Below, piece by piece: positions 24,316 through 32,161 of a stretch of DNA of 64,000 nt (the first letter of the stretch is position 1; every line of letters begins with the position of its first letter). Under the pieces are notes generated by a model, which saw only the letters and a program-made list of their open reading frames with translations, made no database searches and was not told where the DNA came from. The stretch is from assembly GCA_039812685.1 (NCBI GenBank), contig JBDIBB010000002.1:1-64000 (forward strand). The letters run 5' to 3'. Both the position numbers and the translations under genes were made by a program. Source of the stretch: JBDIBB01 sp039812685 (GTDB lineage Bacteria; Acidobacteriota; Vicinamibacteria; Vicinamibacterales; JAFNAJ01).

Positions 24316-26103
24316 TCACCCCTGGAGCGAGAGCAGGAACGGCTGCTCCAGCGCCTCGGCCACCCAGCGCAGGAAGCGGATGCCGTCGGCGCCGTCAATC
24401 GCGCGGTGATCGTAGGAGAGCGAGAGCGGCAGCATCAGCCGCGGCACGAACGCCCCGTCCTTCCACACCGGTTCCGTGCGCGCGCGCGACAGGCCCAGGA
24501 TCGCCACCTCGGGGTGATTGACGATCGGCGTGAAGTGCGTGCCGCCGATGCCGCCGAGGTTGGTGATGGTGAAACAGCCACCCTGCATCTCCTCGATCGT
24601 CGTCTTGCCGGCGCGCGCCTTCTCGGACACCGCCGCCAGCTCGGCCGCGAGCTGCAGGATGTTCTTCCTGTCCACGTCGCGAATGACGGGCACGAGCAGC
24701 CCGCGGTCGGTGTCGACCGCGATGCCGACGTGCACGTACTGCTTGAGCACGATCTCGCCGGTGGACATGTCAACCGACGCGTTGAACTGCGGGAACGCCT
24801 TCAGCGCGGCACCCAGCACCTTGAGGGCGATGGCCGTGACGGTGAGCTTGCCGCCGGCGGCCTCGGCGCGCCGGCCGAACTGCTGGCGCAGGCCCTCGAT
24901 GACCGTGATGTCGGCCAGGTCGAACTGCGTGACGTGCGGGATGTGCGTCCACGCCGTCGAGAGCCGTTCGGCGGTGGTGCGCCGCACGGCACGCATCGGC
25001 GTGCGCTCGATGGCGCCCCACTTCGAGAAATCGGGCAGCACGACCGGCGCCGGGCCCGCCGTGGCCGTCGCCTTCGGGCCGCCGGCGAGCATGAGGCGTT
25101 TGACGTGCGCCTTGACATCCTCCGCGGAGATGCGGCCGCCGGCGCCGGTGCCCTTCACCTCGTGGATGTCGACGCCGAGTTCGCGCGCGACGCGCCGCAC
25201 CGACGGCGCGGCGGGTGCGGGAGGATGCGCCGCGCGGTCGCTGCCCGCGACGCCGCCGCCCGCCACGCGCGGCGCGTCGCCTTCGGCCTCCTCGAGCGCG
25301 GTCTCGTGCATGCCGGGAAGGTCGGGGCCGGCCGGCGCGCGGCGGCCGTAGACCGCCTGTTGCAGGCCGCCATCGGCCGCGGCCTCCACGGCGGCCGCCA
25401 CCGGTTCGTCGGATCCTCCCGGCGGCGGCACGGCGTGCACCTGCTGCACCTTCACCGGTGCCACGCCAGGGGCCGTCTCGGTGGTCTCGACCACCAGCAC
25501 CACGTCGCCAACCGTCACCCTGCGCCCGGTGGTGACGCGGACTTCCCTGATGACCCCACTCACCGACGAGGGCACCTCCACGGTGGCCTTGTCGGTCTCG
25601 AGTTCGATCACGGGCTGATCGCGCTCGATGCGCGATCCGGCCTTGACGAGCACCGACGTCACATCGCCGCCCTCGACGTTCTCGCCGAGCTCCGGCAGGA
25701 CGAACTCCACGACCCTCGGCGCGGCGGACGCGGCCTCGACCGGTTCGTTCCGCGCGGCGTCGCCGGGTGAGGCCGTCGCGGGCCCGGCCGCAGCCGGCAC
25801 GACGTCAGGCGCGTCGCCTTCACCGGCCCCCACGGTGGGTGGCCCGCCCGCCGGGGGCGCGGTGGCGGCCGCCTCCACGAGGAACACCACCTGGCCTGGC
25901 TTCACCTTGTCGCCGGGCTTGACCTTCACCTCGGTCACGCGGCCGGCAATCGACGAAGGCACTTCGACGGTGGCCTTGTCGGTCTCGAGTTCCAGGACGG
26001 CCTGCTCGAGCTGTACGTCGTCTCCGGGTGCGACCATCACGCGCAGCACGTCGGCGGCGGTGACGTTCTCCCCGAGTTCGGGCAGAGTGAATGCGGTAGA
26101 CAC
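24316..26103 (-). CDS. aceF: Dihydrolipoamide acetyltransferase (E2) of pyruvate dehydrogenase
   Basis: A 595-residue E2 with two lipoyl domains. The lipoyl lysines are Lys43 and Lys172, each in ETDKATVEVPS. Ala/Pro linkers separate the domains. The peripheral subunit-binding domain lies at about 300-340 (RRVARELGVDIHEVKGTGAGGRI). The catalytic domain ends with SYDHRAIDGADGIRFL, where His566 and Asp570 form the acetyl-transfer site. It starts at GTG, 49 bases after aceE, in the same operon. Confidence 0.96.
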   Translation of the reverse strand: MSTAFTLPELGENVTAADVLRVMVAPGDDVQLEQAVLELETDKATVEVPSSIAGRVTEVKVKPGDKVKPGQVVFLVEAAATAPPAGGPPTVGAGEGDAPDVVPAAAGPATASPGDAARNEPVEAASAAPRVVEFVLPELGENVEGGDVTSVLVKAGSRIERDQPVIELETDKATVEVPSSVSGVIREVRVTTGRRVTVGDVVLVVETTETAPGVAPVKVQQVHAVPPPGGSDEPVAAAVEAAADGGLQQAVYGRRAPAGPDLPGMHETALEEAEGDAPRVAGGGVAGSDRAAHPPAPAAPSVRRVARELGVDIHEVKGTGAGGRISAEDVKAHVKRLMLAGGPKATATAGPAPVVLPDFSKWGAIERTPMRAVRRTTAERLSTAWTHIPHVTQFDLADITVIEGLRQQFGRRAEAAGGKLTVTAIALKVLGAALKAFPQFNASVDMSTGEIVLKQYVHVGIAVDTDRGLLVPVIRDVDRKNILQLAAELAAVSEKARAGKTTIEEMQGGCFTITNLGGIGGTHFTPIVNHPEVAILGLSRARTEPVWKDGAFVPRLMLPLSLSYDHRAIDGADGIRFLRWVAEALEQPFLLSLQG

Positions 26104-26152
26104 GGTCGTCTCTCTGGATGGTCGGCATCGGGCCGGGCGCGCCCGGCCCCTA

Positions 26153-28831
26153 CTATGAGATGGCCGGATCGACCTTGGCCGGATCGATCGACAGGTCCTT
26201 GATGGCCTGTTCGACCACCCTGGCCTCCACCTGCCCTTCGCGCATCAGCGCCGAGAGCGTGGCGAGGACCACGAAGCGGGCGTCGACCTCGAAGAAGTTG
26301 CGCAGCGCCGCGCGGCCTTCGCTGCGACCGAAGCCGTCGGTTCCGAGCGAGACGAGCGGCCGCGGCAGCCAGCCGTCCACGCTGCGCGGCAGCGCCTTCA
26401 CGTAGTCGGAGACGGCCACCAGGGCGCCGGGCGCCTCGCCCAGGCACTGCGTCACCCAGGGCGTGCGTTGTGGCTCGCCCGGGTGGAGCATGTTCCAGCG
26501 GTCGCAGGCGTTGCCGTCGCGATACAGCTGGGTGTAGCTGGTGACGCTCCACACGTCGGCCGCCACCTTGTATTTCTCCGCGAGCATCTGCTGCGCCTGC
26601 AGCACCTCGGGCAGCAGCGCGCCGCTGCCCAGCAGTTGCGCCTTGAGCCTGGCCTTGGGGTTCGGCGCCGGCGCGAGCTTGTACAACCCGCGCAGGATGC
26701 CCTCGCGGGCGCCCTGCGGCATCGCGGGATGCGCGTACTGCTCGTTCATCACGGTGAGGTAGAAGAAGATCGCCTCGTCCTCGCCGTACATGCGTCGCAT
26801 GCCATCCTGCAGGATCACCGCGATCTCGTGGGCGTACGCCGGATCGTAGGCGCGCAGGTTCGGGACGGGCAAGGCCAGCAGCTGGCTGTTGCCATCCTGG
26901 TGCTGCAGCCCCTCGCCCGCCAGCGTCGTGCGGCCGGCGGTTCCGCCCAGCAGGAAGCCGCGCGTCCGCATGTCGGCGGCGGCCCACACGAGGTCGCCCA
27001 CGCGCTGCAGCCCGAACATCGAGTAGAAGATGAAGAACGGGATCATGTTCACGCCGTGCGTCGCATAGGCGTTGCCGGCGGCGATGAACGACGCGAGGCT
27101 CCCGGCCTCCGTGATGCCTTCCTCGAGGATCTGCCCGTCGGTGGCTTCCTTGTAGTACAGCAGCGTGTCGATGTCCACCGGCTGGTAGAGCTGCCCCACG
27201 TGGGAGTAGATCCCCACCTGGCGGAACAGCGCCTCCATGCCGAAGGTGCGCGCCTCGTCGGGGACGATCGGCACCACGAGGCGCCCGAGATCCGGGTGCC
27301 GCAGCAGCTTCGACAGCATCCGCACGAAGGCCATTGTCGTCGCCACCTTGCGACCGTCGGTGCCCTTGTGGAATTCCTCGAACAGGTCGTCGAGGTCGGG
27401 CTTCAGCGCCGGCGTGACGACGGTGCGCTTCGGGGTGAAGCCCCCGAGCGCGCGGCGCCGCTCGAGCAGGTACTGGATTTCGGGGCTGTCCTCGGGCGGA
27501 CGGTAGAACGGCAGGTCGTCGACGTCCTCGTCGGAGATCGGGATGCCGAAACGCGTGCGAAAGGCGAGCAGTTCGGCGTCGTTGAGCTTCTTCTGCTGGT
27601 GCGTGATGTTCTTGCCCTCGCCGCTCTCGCCCAGGCCGTAGCCCTTGATCGTGCGGGCGAGCACGACGGTCGGGGCGCCCCGGTGCTGCGTGGCGGCGAG
27701 GTAGGCGTTGTAGACCTTCTCCGGGTCGTGGCCACCCAGTCGCATCCGCTTCAACTGGTCGTCGGAGAGGTGGCGCACCATGTCGAGCAGCCGCGGGTCG
27801 GCGCCCCAGAAGTGCTGGCGGATGTAGGCGCCCGACTCCACGGCGTACTTCTGGTACTGGCCGTCGACGATCTCTCCGGCACGCCGCGCCAGCAGCCCGT
27901 CGCGGTCCTTCGCGAACAGCGGGTCCCACTCGCGCCCCCAGAGCACCTTGATCACGTTCCAGCCGGCGCCGCGGAACGTGCTCTCGAGTTCCTGGACGAT
28001 CTGGCCGTTGCCGCGCACCGGCCCGTCGAGCCGCTGCAGGTTGCAGTTGATGACGAAGATGAGGTTGTCGAGCTTCTCGCGCGCCGCCAGCGTGATGGCG
28101 CCCAGCGCCTCGGGCTCGTCGGTCTCGCCGTCACCGAGGAAGCACCACACCTTCCGGCCGTCGAGCTTCTTGATGCCGCGATCCTCGAGATAGCGGCTGA
28201 AGCGCGCCTGGTAGATGGCCATGATCGGGCCCAGCCCCATCGAGACCGTCGGGAACTCCCAGAAGTCGGGCATCAGCCAGGGGTGCGGGTAGGACGACAG
28301 CCCGCCGCCCGGCGCGCACTCGCGGCGGAAGTTCTGCATCTGCTCGGCGCTGATGCGGCCCTCGAGAAACGCACGCCCGTAGAGCCCCGGCGACGCGTGC
28401 CCCTGGAAGTAGACCAGGTCGCCGTCGGCGCCCGACTCGCCACGCCCCCGGAAGAAATGGTTGAGCCCCACCTCGAACAGCGTCGCGGCCGACGCATAGG
28501 TGGAGATGTGCCCGCCGATGCCGCTCTCGGCCCGGTTGGCCCGCACCACCATGGCGAGCGCGTTCCAGCGCACCAGGCTCTTGATGCGGCGCTCGATCTC
28601 GCCGTTGCCCGGCATCGGCACCTGCTCGCTGGCCGGGATGGTGTTGACGTAGGGCGTGTTGGCCGTGAACGCCAGCTTCACGCCAGCCTTCCGGGCGTGG
28701 ATCTCCAGTTGACGCAGCAGGCGGCCGGCGCGGCGGGGCCCGGACGACTCCAGCACGTAATCGAGTGAGTCGAGCCACTCGCGCGTCTCGGTCGGATTGG
28801 GGTCGGCGGTATCTTTGGCAGCAGGTTTCAT
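26153..28831 (-). CDS. aceE: Pyruvate dehydrogenase E1, homodimeric type
   Basis: An 892-residue thiamin diphosphate enzyme that decarboxylates pyruvate and acetylates E2. The single-chain size and motifs (GGHISTYASAATLFEVGLNH, FLGDGETDEPEALGA with the NCN motif near FVINCNLQRLDGPVRGNG, FYSMFGLQRVGDL) match the homodimeric AceE type, not the alpha2beta2 E1. The ATG at 28831 is preferred over a 38-codon upstream extension of low-complexity Pro/Ser residues. It heads the aceE-aceF-lpd operon and is divergent from lemA. Confidence 0.96.
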   Translation of the reverse strand: MKPAAKDTADPNPTETREWLDSLDYVLESSGPRRAGRLLRQLEIHARKAGVKLAFTANTPYVNTIPASEQVPMPGNGEIERRIKSLVRWNALAMVVRANRAESGIGGHISTYASAATLFEVGLNHFFRGRGESGADGDLVYFQGHASPGLYGRAFLEGRISAEQMQNFRRECAPGGGLSSYPHPWLMPDFWEFPTVSMGLGPIMAIYQARFSRYLEDRGIKKLDGRKVWCFLGDGETDEPEALGAITLAAREKLDNLIFVINCNLQRLDGPVRGNGQIVQELESTFRGAGWNVIKVLWGREWDPLFAKDRDGLLARRAGEIVDGQYQKYAVESGAYIRQHFWGADPRLLDMVRHLSDDQLKRMRLGGHDPEKVYNAYLAATQHRGAPTVVLARTIKGYGLGESGEGKNITHQQKKLNDAELLAFRTRFGIPISDEDVDDLPFYRPPEDSPEIQYLLERRRALGGFTPKRTVVTPALKPDLDDLFEEFHKGTDGRKVATTMAFVRMLSKLLRHPDLGRLVVPIVPDEARTFGMEALFRQVGIYSHVGQLYQPVDIDTLLYYKEATDGQILEEGITEAGSLASFIAAGNAYATHGVNMIPFFIFYSMFGLQRVGDLVWAAADMRTRGFLLGGTAGRTTLAGEGLQHQDGNSQLLALPVPNLRAYDPAYAHEIAVILQDGMRRMYGEDEAIFFYLTVMNEQYAHPAMPQGAREGILRGLYKLAPAPNPKARLKAQLLGSGALLPEVLQAQQMLAEKYKVAADVWSVTSYTQLYRDGNACDRWNMLHPGEPQRTPWVTQCLGEAPGALVAVSDYVKALPRSVDGWLPRPLVSLGTDGFGRSEGRAALRNFFEVDARFVVLATLSALMREGQVEARVVEQAIKDLSIDPAKVDPAIS

Positions 28832-29023
28832 GGTCGCAATGGATGGCGGGCCGGCGTGCGGACAGGCGCGCGGGAACCCCGGCGAGCTGTCAGGGCTCGG
28901 GTTGCGGCCGACGTTCGGTGCGGGCCCGGGAGGCAAGCTTATCACCCCGCCGCCACCGGTTCCTGCCGCAGGGCGGCATCAGTCCCTCTTCTCGCCTGCC
29001 GTCACCGGCGGTCCAAGTTGGGG

Positions 29024-29029
29024 TAGATT
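29024..29029 (+). promoter_or_regulatory. -10 hexamer TAGATT for lemA
   Basis: TAGATT is followed by exactly 6 bases and the ATG at 29036. Transcription from it would start at or next to the start codon. The same spacing is seen at 41933, 43088 and 60348. No ribosome-binding site is visible. Confidence 0.4.
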
Positions 29030-29035
29030 CTTCGC

Positions 29036-29611
29036 ATGCACACCCTTGCGCCCCGCTCGTGGCCGCGTGCGGCCGTCCTGTTGCTGCTGGCGATCGCCGC
29101 CGCTCCGGGCTGTTCCTACAACCGCTTCACGGCGCTCGAGGAGAGCATCAAGGGCTCGTGGGGCGAGGTGCAGAACCAGTTGCAGCGACGCAACGATCTC
29201 GTCCCGAACCTGGTCGAGACCGTCAAGGGCGTGGCCGCGCAGGAACAGCAGGTGTTCGGCCAGATCGCCGAGTCGCGCGCGAAGCTGGCGGGCGCGCGCA
29301 CGCCGGAAGAGACGATCGCCGCCGCCAACGAGCAGACATCCGCGCTGGCGCGGCTGCTGGCGATCGTCGAGAACTACCCGCAGCTGCGCTCGAGCGAGTC
29401 GTTCAACCGCCTGATGGACGAACTGGCCGGCACCGAGAACCGGCTGGCGGTGGCGCGCGGCCGCTACAACGAGCGCATCCAGGAATACAACACGCTGCGG
29501 CGGCAGTTCCCGAGCAACATCACCGGCAAGATCTTCGGGTTCGAGGAGCACCCCTACTTCGAGGCGCCGAAGGAGGCCGCGGCGGTGCCGAAGGTGGAGT
29601 TCGGGAAGTAG
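29036..29611 (+). CDS. LemA family lipoprotein
   Basis: A 191-residue protein with an export segment (residues 8-25) and a lipobox-like AAPGC (Cys26). The remainder is the long helical LemA fold: LEESIKGSWGEVQNQLQRRN, DLVPNLVETVKGVAAQEQ and ARGRYNERIQEYNTLRRQFP are family signatures. LemA proteins are membrane-associated helical-bundle proteins of poorly known role, often beside TPM-domain or peptidase genes; here the neighbour 41 bases downstream is a glycan-cluster methyltransferase. Confidence 0.92.
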   Translation: MHTLAPRSWPRAAVLLLLAIAAAPGCSYNRFTALEESIKGSWGEVQNQLQRRNDLVPNLVETVKGVAAQEQQVFGQIAESRAKLAGARTPEETIAAANEQTSALARLLAIVENYPQLRSSESFNRLMDELAGTENRLAVARGRYNERIQEYNTLRRQFPSNITGKIFGFEEHPYFEAPKEAAAVPKVEFGK

Positions 29612-29652
29612 GAAGGCCCGCGGGCGCACCCGGCGCCCCGGCGAAGATCCGC

Positions 29653-30630
29653 ATGCCGCTGCGTCCCGACGAGCTGTCCCTCCTGCTCGAGGCTCTCGCC
29701 GCGCTGCCCGCGGACTGGCACTCGGCCGGTTTCATCCCGATGCCCGGCGTCGAGGCGCTCGCCCGTCACGCCTCGGCGCGGCGGCTGACGCGCTCGATCG
29801 AGACCGGCGCAGGGCGCACCACCGTGCTGCTCTCGCACCTCAGCGAGCGTCACACGGTGTTCGCGCTGGATGGAGGCGACAGCCTGAAGCGCACGCGCGA
29901 GCACCCGCTGCTGAACCCCCACACGGTGGAGTTCATCGAGGGCCCGTCGCAGCGCACGATCTTCGAGTTCGCCGGCAGCGACCCACTCCAGCTCGTGCTG
30001 CTCGACGGCCCGCACGGCTTTCCCTTCCCCAATCTCGAGTACTGGCGGTTCTACCCGAGCCTCGAACCAGGGGGCCTGCTGGTCGTCGACGACATCCACA
30101 TCCCGACGATCCGGCTGCTGTTCGATTTCCTCGCCGAAGATCCCATGTTCCACCTGCTCGAGGTGGTCGGCCGGACAGCCTTCTTCGAGCGGACCGGGGC
30201 TCCCACGTTCGATCCCTTCGGCGATGGCTGGCTGCTCCAGCCCTTCAACTCGGCGCGATTTCCGACGGAGGCCCCCCTGACGGCCGGCCCGGCGCCCCCC
30301 GACTTCACGTACCGCAACCGGCTGCCAGTCCTCGCTGCCGCCTGGTGCGCCGCGGGCACCAGGATCGCCATCTTCGGAATTGGTCCGCACACCGACCACC
30401 TGTTTGCGGTCGTGCCTGAACTCGAGCAGGTCGAGATCGTGGCCTTTCTCGACTCGACCGCCGGCGGGACCGGACTGCGCTACCGCGGCAGGCCGGTGGA
30501 ACGCCCGGCGTGGGCTCCGGGCCACGTCGACCTGGTGCTCTGCTCGTCGTTCCGGCACGAGTGGGCGCAGATCGAGATCCTCGACCGGCTGCCCGTCAAG
30601 GCGGTCTTCTCCCACCAGCCGGGGATCTGA
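29653..30630 (+). CDS. SAM methyltransferase with C-terminal Rossmann-like R module
   Basis: A 325-residue protein. Residues about 40-215 resemble a Methyltransf_24 class I methyltransferase (SIETGAGRTTVLLS for motif I, LVLLDGPHGFPFPNLEYW, GGLLVVDDIHIP). Residues 235-322 form a separate module: RIAIFGIGPHTDHLF, VAFLDS, RGRPVERP and DLVLCSSFRHEW. Nearly the same module is found in four other proteins of this cluster. It converges on the glycosyltransferase gene at 30659. An O-methyltransferase acting on the cluster's glycan is the likely role; the substrate is unknown. Confidence 0.8.
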   Translation: MPLRPDELSLLLEALAALPADWHSAGFIPMPGVEALARHASARRLTRSIETGAGRTTVLLSHLSERHTVFALDGGDSLKRTREHPLLNPHTVEFIEGPSQRTIFEFAGSDPLQLVLLDGPHGFPFPNLEYWRFYPSLEPGGLLVVDDIHIPTIRLLFDFLAEDPMFHLLEVVGRTAFFERTGAPTFDPFGDGWLLQPFNSARFPTEAPLTAGPAPPDFTYRNRLPVLAAAWCAAGTRIAIFGIGPHTDHLFAVVPELEQVEIVAFLDSTAGGTGLRYRGRPVERPAWAPGHVDLVLCSSFRHEWAQIEILDRLPVKAVFSHQPGI

Positions 30631-30658
30631 GCGGGGCCCGGCAAACCCGGACACGACA

Positions 30659-32161
30659 TCAGGGGAGGGGGCTGCGCCACTCCCCCTTCTGCCAGCTCTC
30701 CGGCAGCGCATCGTGTTCCGGCGACAGGAGCCGCGCGCGGGGGAACAGCTCGATGCGGTCGCGGGGATAGCCCAGCGCCGTGAGGACGGCCAGCATCTCC
30801 TCGGGCCAGCAGGAGGCCAGCACGACGGCGTCGATCCCGAGTTCGAACACCTGGCCTGGCGCCAGGACGGGCCGGCCGTGAAGGCACTCGCCGCGCTTCC
30901 CTCGGGCCGAATCGAGAAACGCCACGGTGTCCATGAACGGCTGCAGCTCCGAGAACGCCCTCCGGCCTCCTTCGCCGGCGCCGAAGATGGCAATCCGCCG
31001 GCGCGGCCCCGCCGGCGCCCGCGGCCAGTCGGACTCGTCGGCCGCCGCACCGCCGGCTGCTTCCAGCAGGCGCTCGAGCTGGCGGAACGACGTGCCGTAC
31101 GCAAAGGCCTGAGCCCGGCCTGCTGCCGTGGTTCCCAGGCGTCCGGCCAGCGACCGATCCTGGAGGAGCCGTTCGATGCCCGATGCGAGCGCGCCGGCAT
31201 CGTCGACGGCGACCAGCCAAGCGTGCCGGCCGTGGTCGGCCAGCTCCCGGTGAGGGCCGATGTCCGACAGGACGCACGGGCGGCCGGCGGCCATCGCCTC
31301 GATGACGGCAAACGGCGTCCCCTCGTACCGCGACGGCAGCACGAACACGTCAGCTGCCGCCAGGCACCGTTCGACGTCGTCGCGGTGGCCGATGAAGTGA
31401 ACCGGCCCCCCGTGCGGGTGCCCGTCTCCGGTACCGGCCCAGACGAAGACGACATCCCGCCGCCTGCTCGAGACGATGGCGGCCGCTTCGACGAGGATCT
31501 CCGGGGCCTTCTGCGGGTGCACGCGCGCCACGGTGAGGACGAGGCAGCCATCGTCGGGCACACCCAATTCGCGCCGGACCGCGGCTCTGGCCGCCGCCAG
31601 CCAGTCCGGCCCGCGCGGCGTTGCGGGGCGGAGACTGGAGTTCGGGACGACATCGATGGCGTCAGGCAGCCAGCCGAGCGCGGCGCGAAGATCGTCACGG
31701 CTCGCCCGTGACACCGCGACGAAGCGCTGGCCGCGACGTCGCGCCGTGGTGTAGAGCAGGCGCTCGAAGCCGTTGAAGTTGTGGGGCACGGTCAACTGGA
31801 ACACGACGACCGACGGCACGCCCGCCAGCACCGTCGCCTCGACGAGCCCGCCGCCGCTGTCGATGAACGGAAGGACGACCGCGGCCCGATCGACGGCGCG
31901 CGCGCGCAGCCACTTGAAGCCGGCGCTGCGATTCCTGAGGAACGTCTCGTAGGTGAAGGGCTGCCCCTCCGGGACGAAGCCGGCCGGGGCGACGCCGATG
32001 CCGTGGCGCTCGAGCGCATGCGCCAGCCATGCCGCACCCTCCGCCTCGGGCAGGCCGACGGTCACCTCGTGCCCGCCCGCCCGGGCCCAGTCCGAGAGCG
32101 CGAGGACATACTCCTCGGCGCCGCCGCGGGCGAACGCGGGCGTGAGGAGGCCGAGCTTCAC
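30659..32161 (-). CDS. GT4 glycosyltransferase with C-terminal R module
   Basis: A 500-residue protein. Residues 1-370 are a GT-B glycosyltransferase of family 4: the N-terminal LLTPAFARGGAEEYVLALSD, VARVHPQKAPEILVEAA and the acceptor/donor loop PSRYEGTPFAVIEAMAAGRP. Residues 388-474 are the R module (RRIAIFGAGEGGRRAF, VAFLDSARG, HGRPVLAP, DAVVLASC). The start is GTG, overlapping the upstream gene's stop as GTGA, so translation is coupled. It is the last gene of the minus-strand glycan operon. Sugar donor and acceptor are unknown. Confidence 0.85.
   Translation of the reverse strand: MKLGLLTPAFARGGAEEYVLALSDWARAGGHEVTVGLPEAEGAAWLAHALERHGIGVAPAGFVPEGQPFTYETFLRNRSAGFKWLRARAVDRAAVVLPFIDSGGGLVEATVLAGVPSVVVFQLTVPHNFNGFERLLYTTARRRGQRFVAVSRASRDDLRAALGWLPDAIDVVPNSSLRPATPRGPDWLAAARAAVRRELGVPDDGCLVLTVARVHPQKAPEILVEAAAIVSSRRRDVVFVWAGTGDGHPHGGPVHFIGHRDDVERCLAAADVFVLPSRYEGTPFAVIEAMAAGRPCVLSDIGPHRELADHGRHAWLVAVDDAGALASGIERLLQDRSLAGRLGTTAAGRAQAFAYGTSFRQLERLLEAAGGAAADESDWPRAPAGPRRRIAIFGAGEGGRRAFSELQPFMDTVAFLDSARGKRGECLHGRPVLAPGQVFELGIDAVVLASCWPEEMLAVLTALGYPRDRIELFPRARLLSPEHDALPESWQKGEWRSPLP

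Noticed and set aside
26468..28768. A 766-codon open frame antisense to aceE, and similar long antisense frames over ispG, the ACAD gene and the peptidase fusion.
   Set aside because: Very GC-rich genes leave the opposite strand free of stops. These frames have no recognisable domains, and the sense genes are strongly supported.
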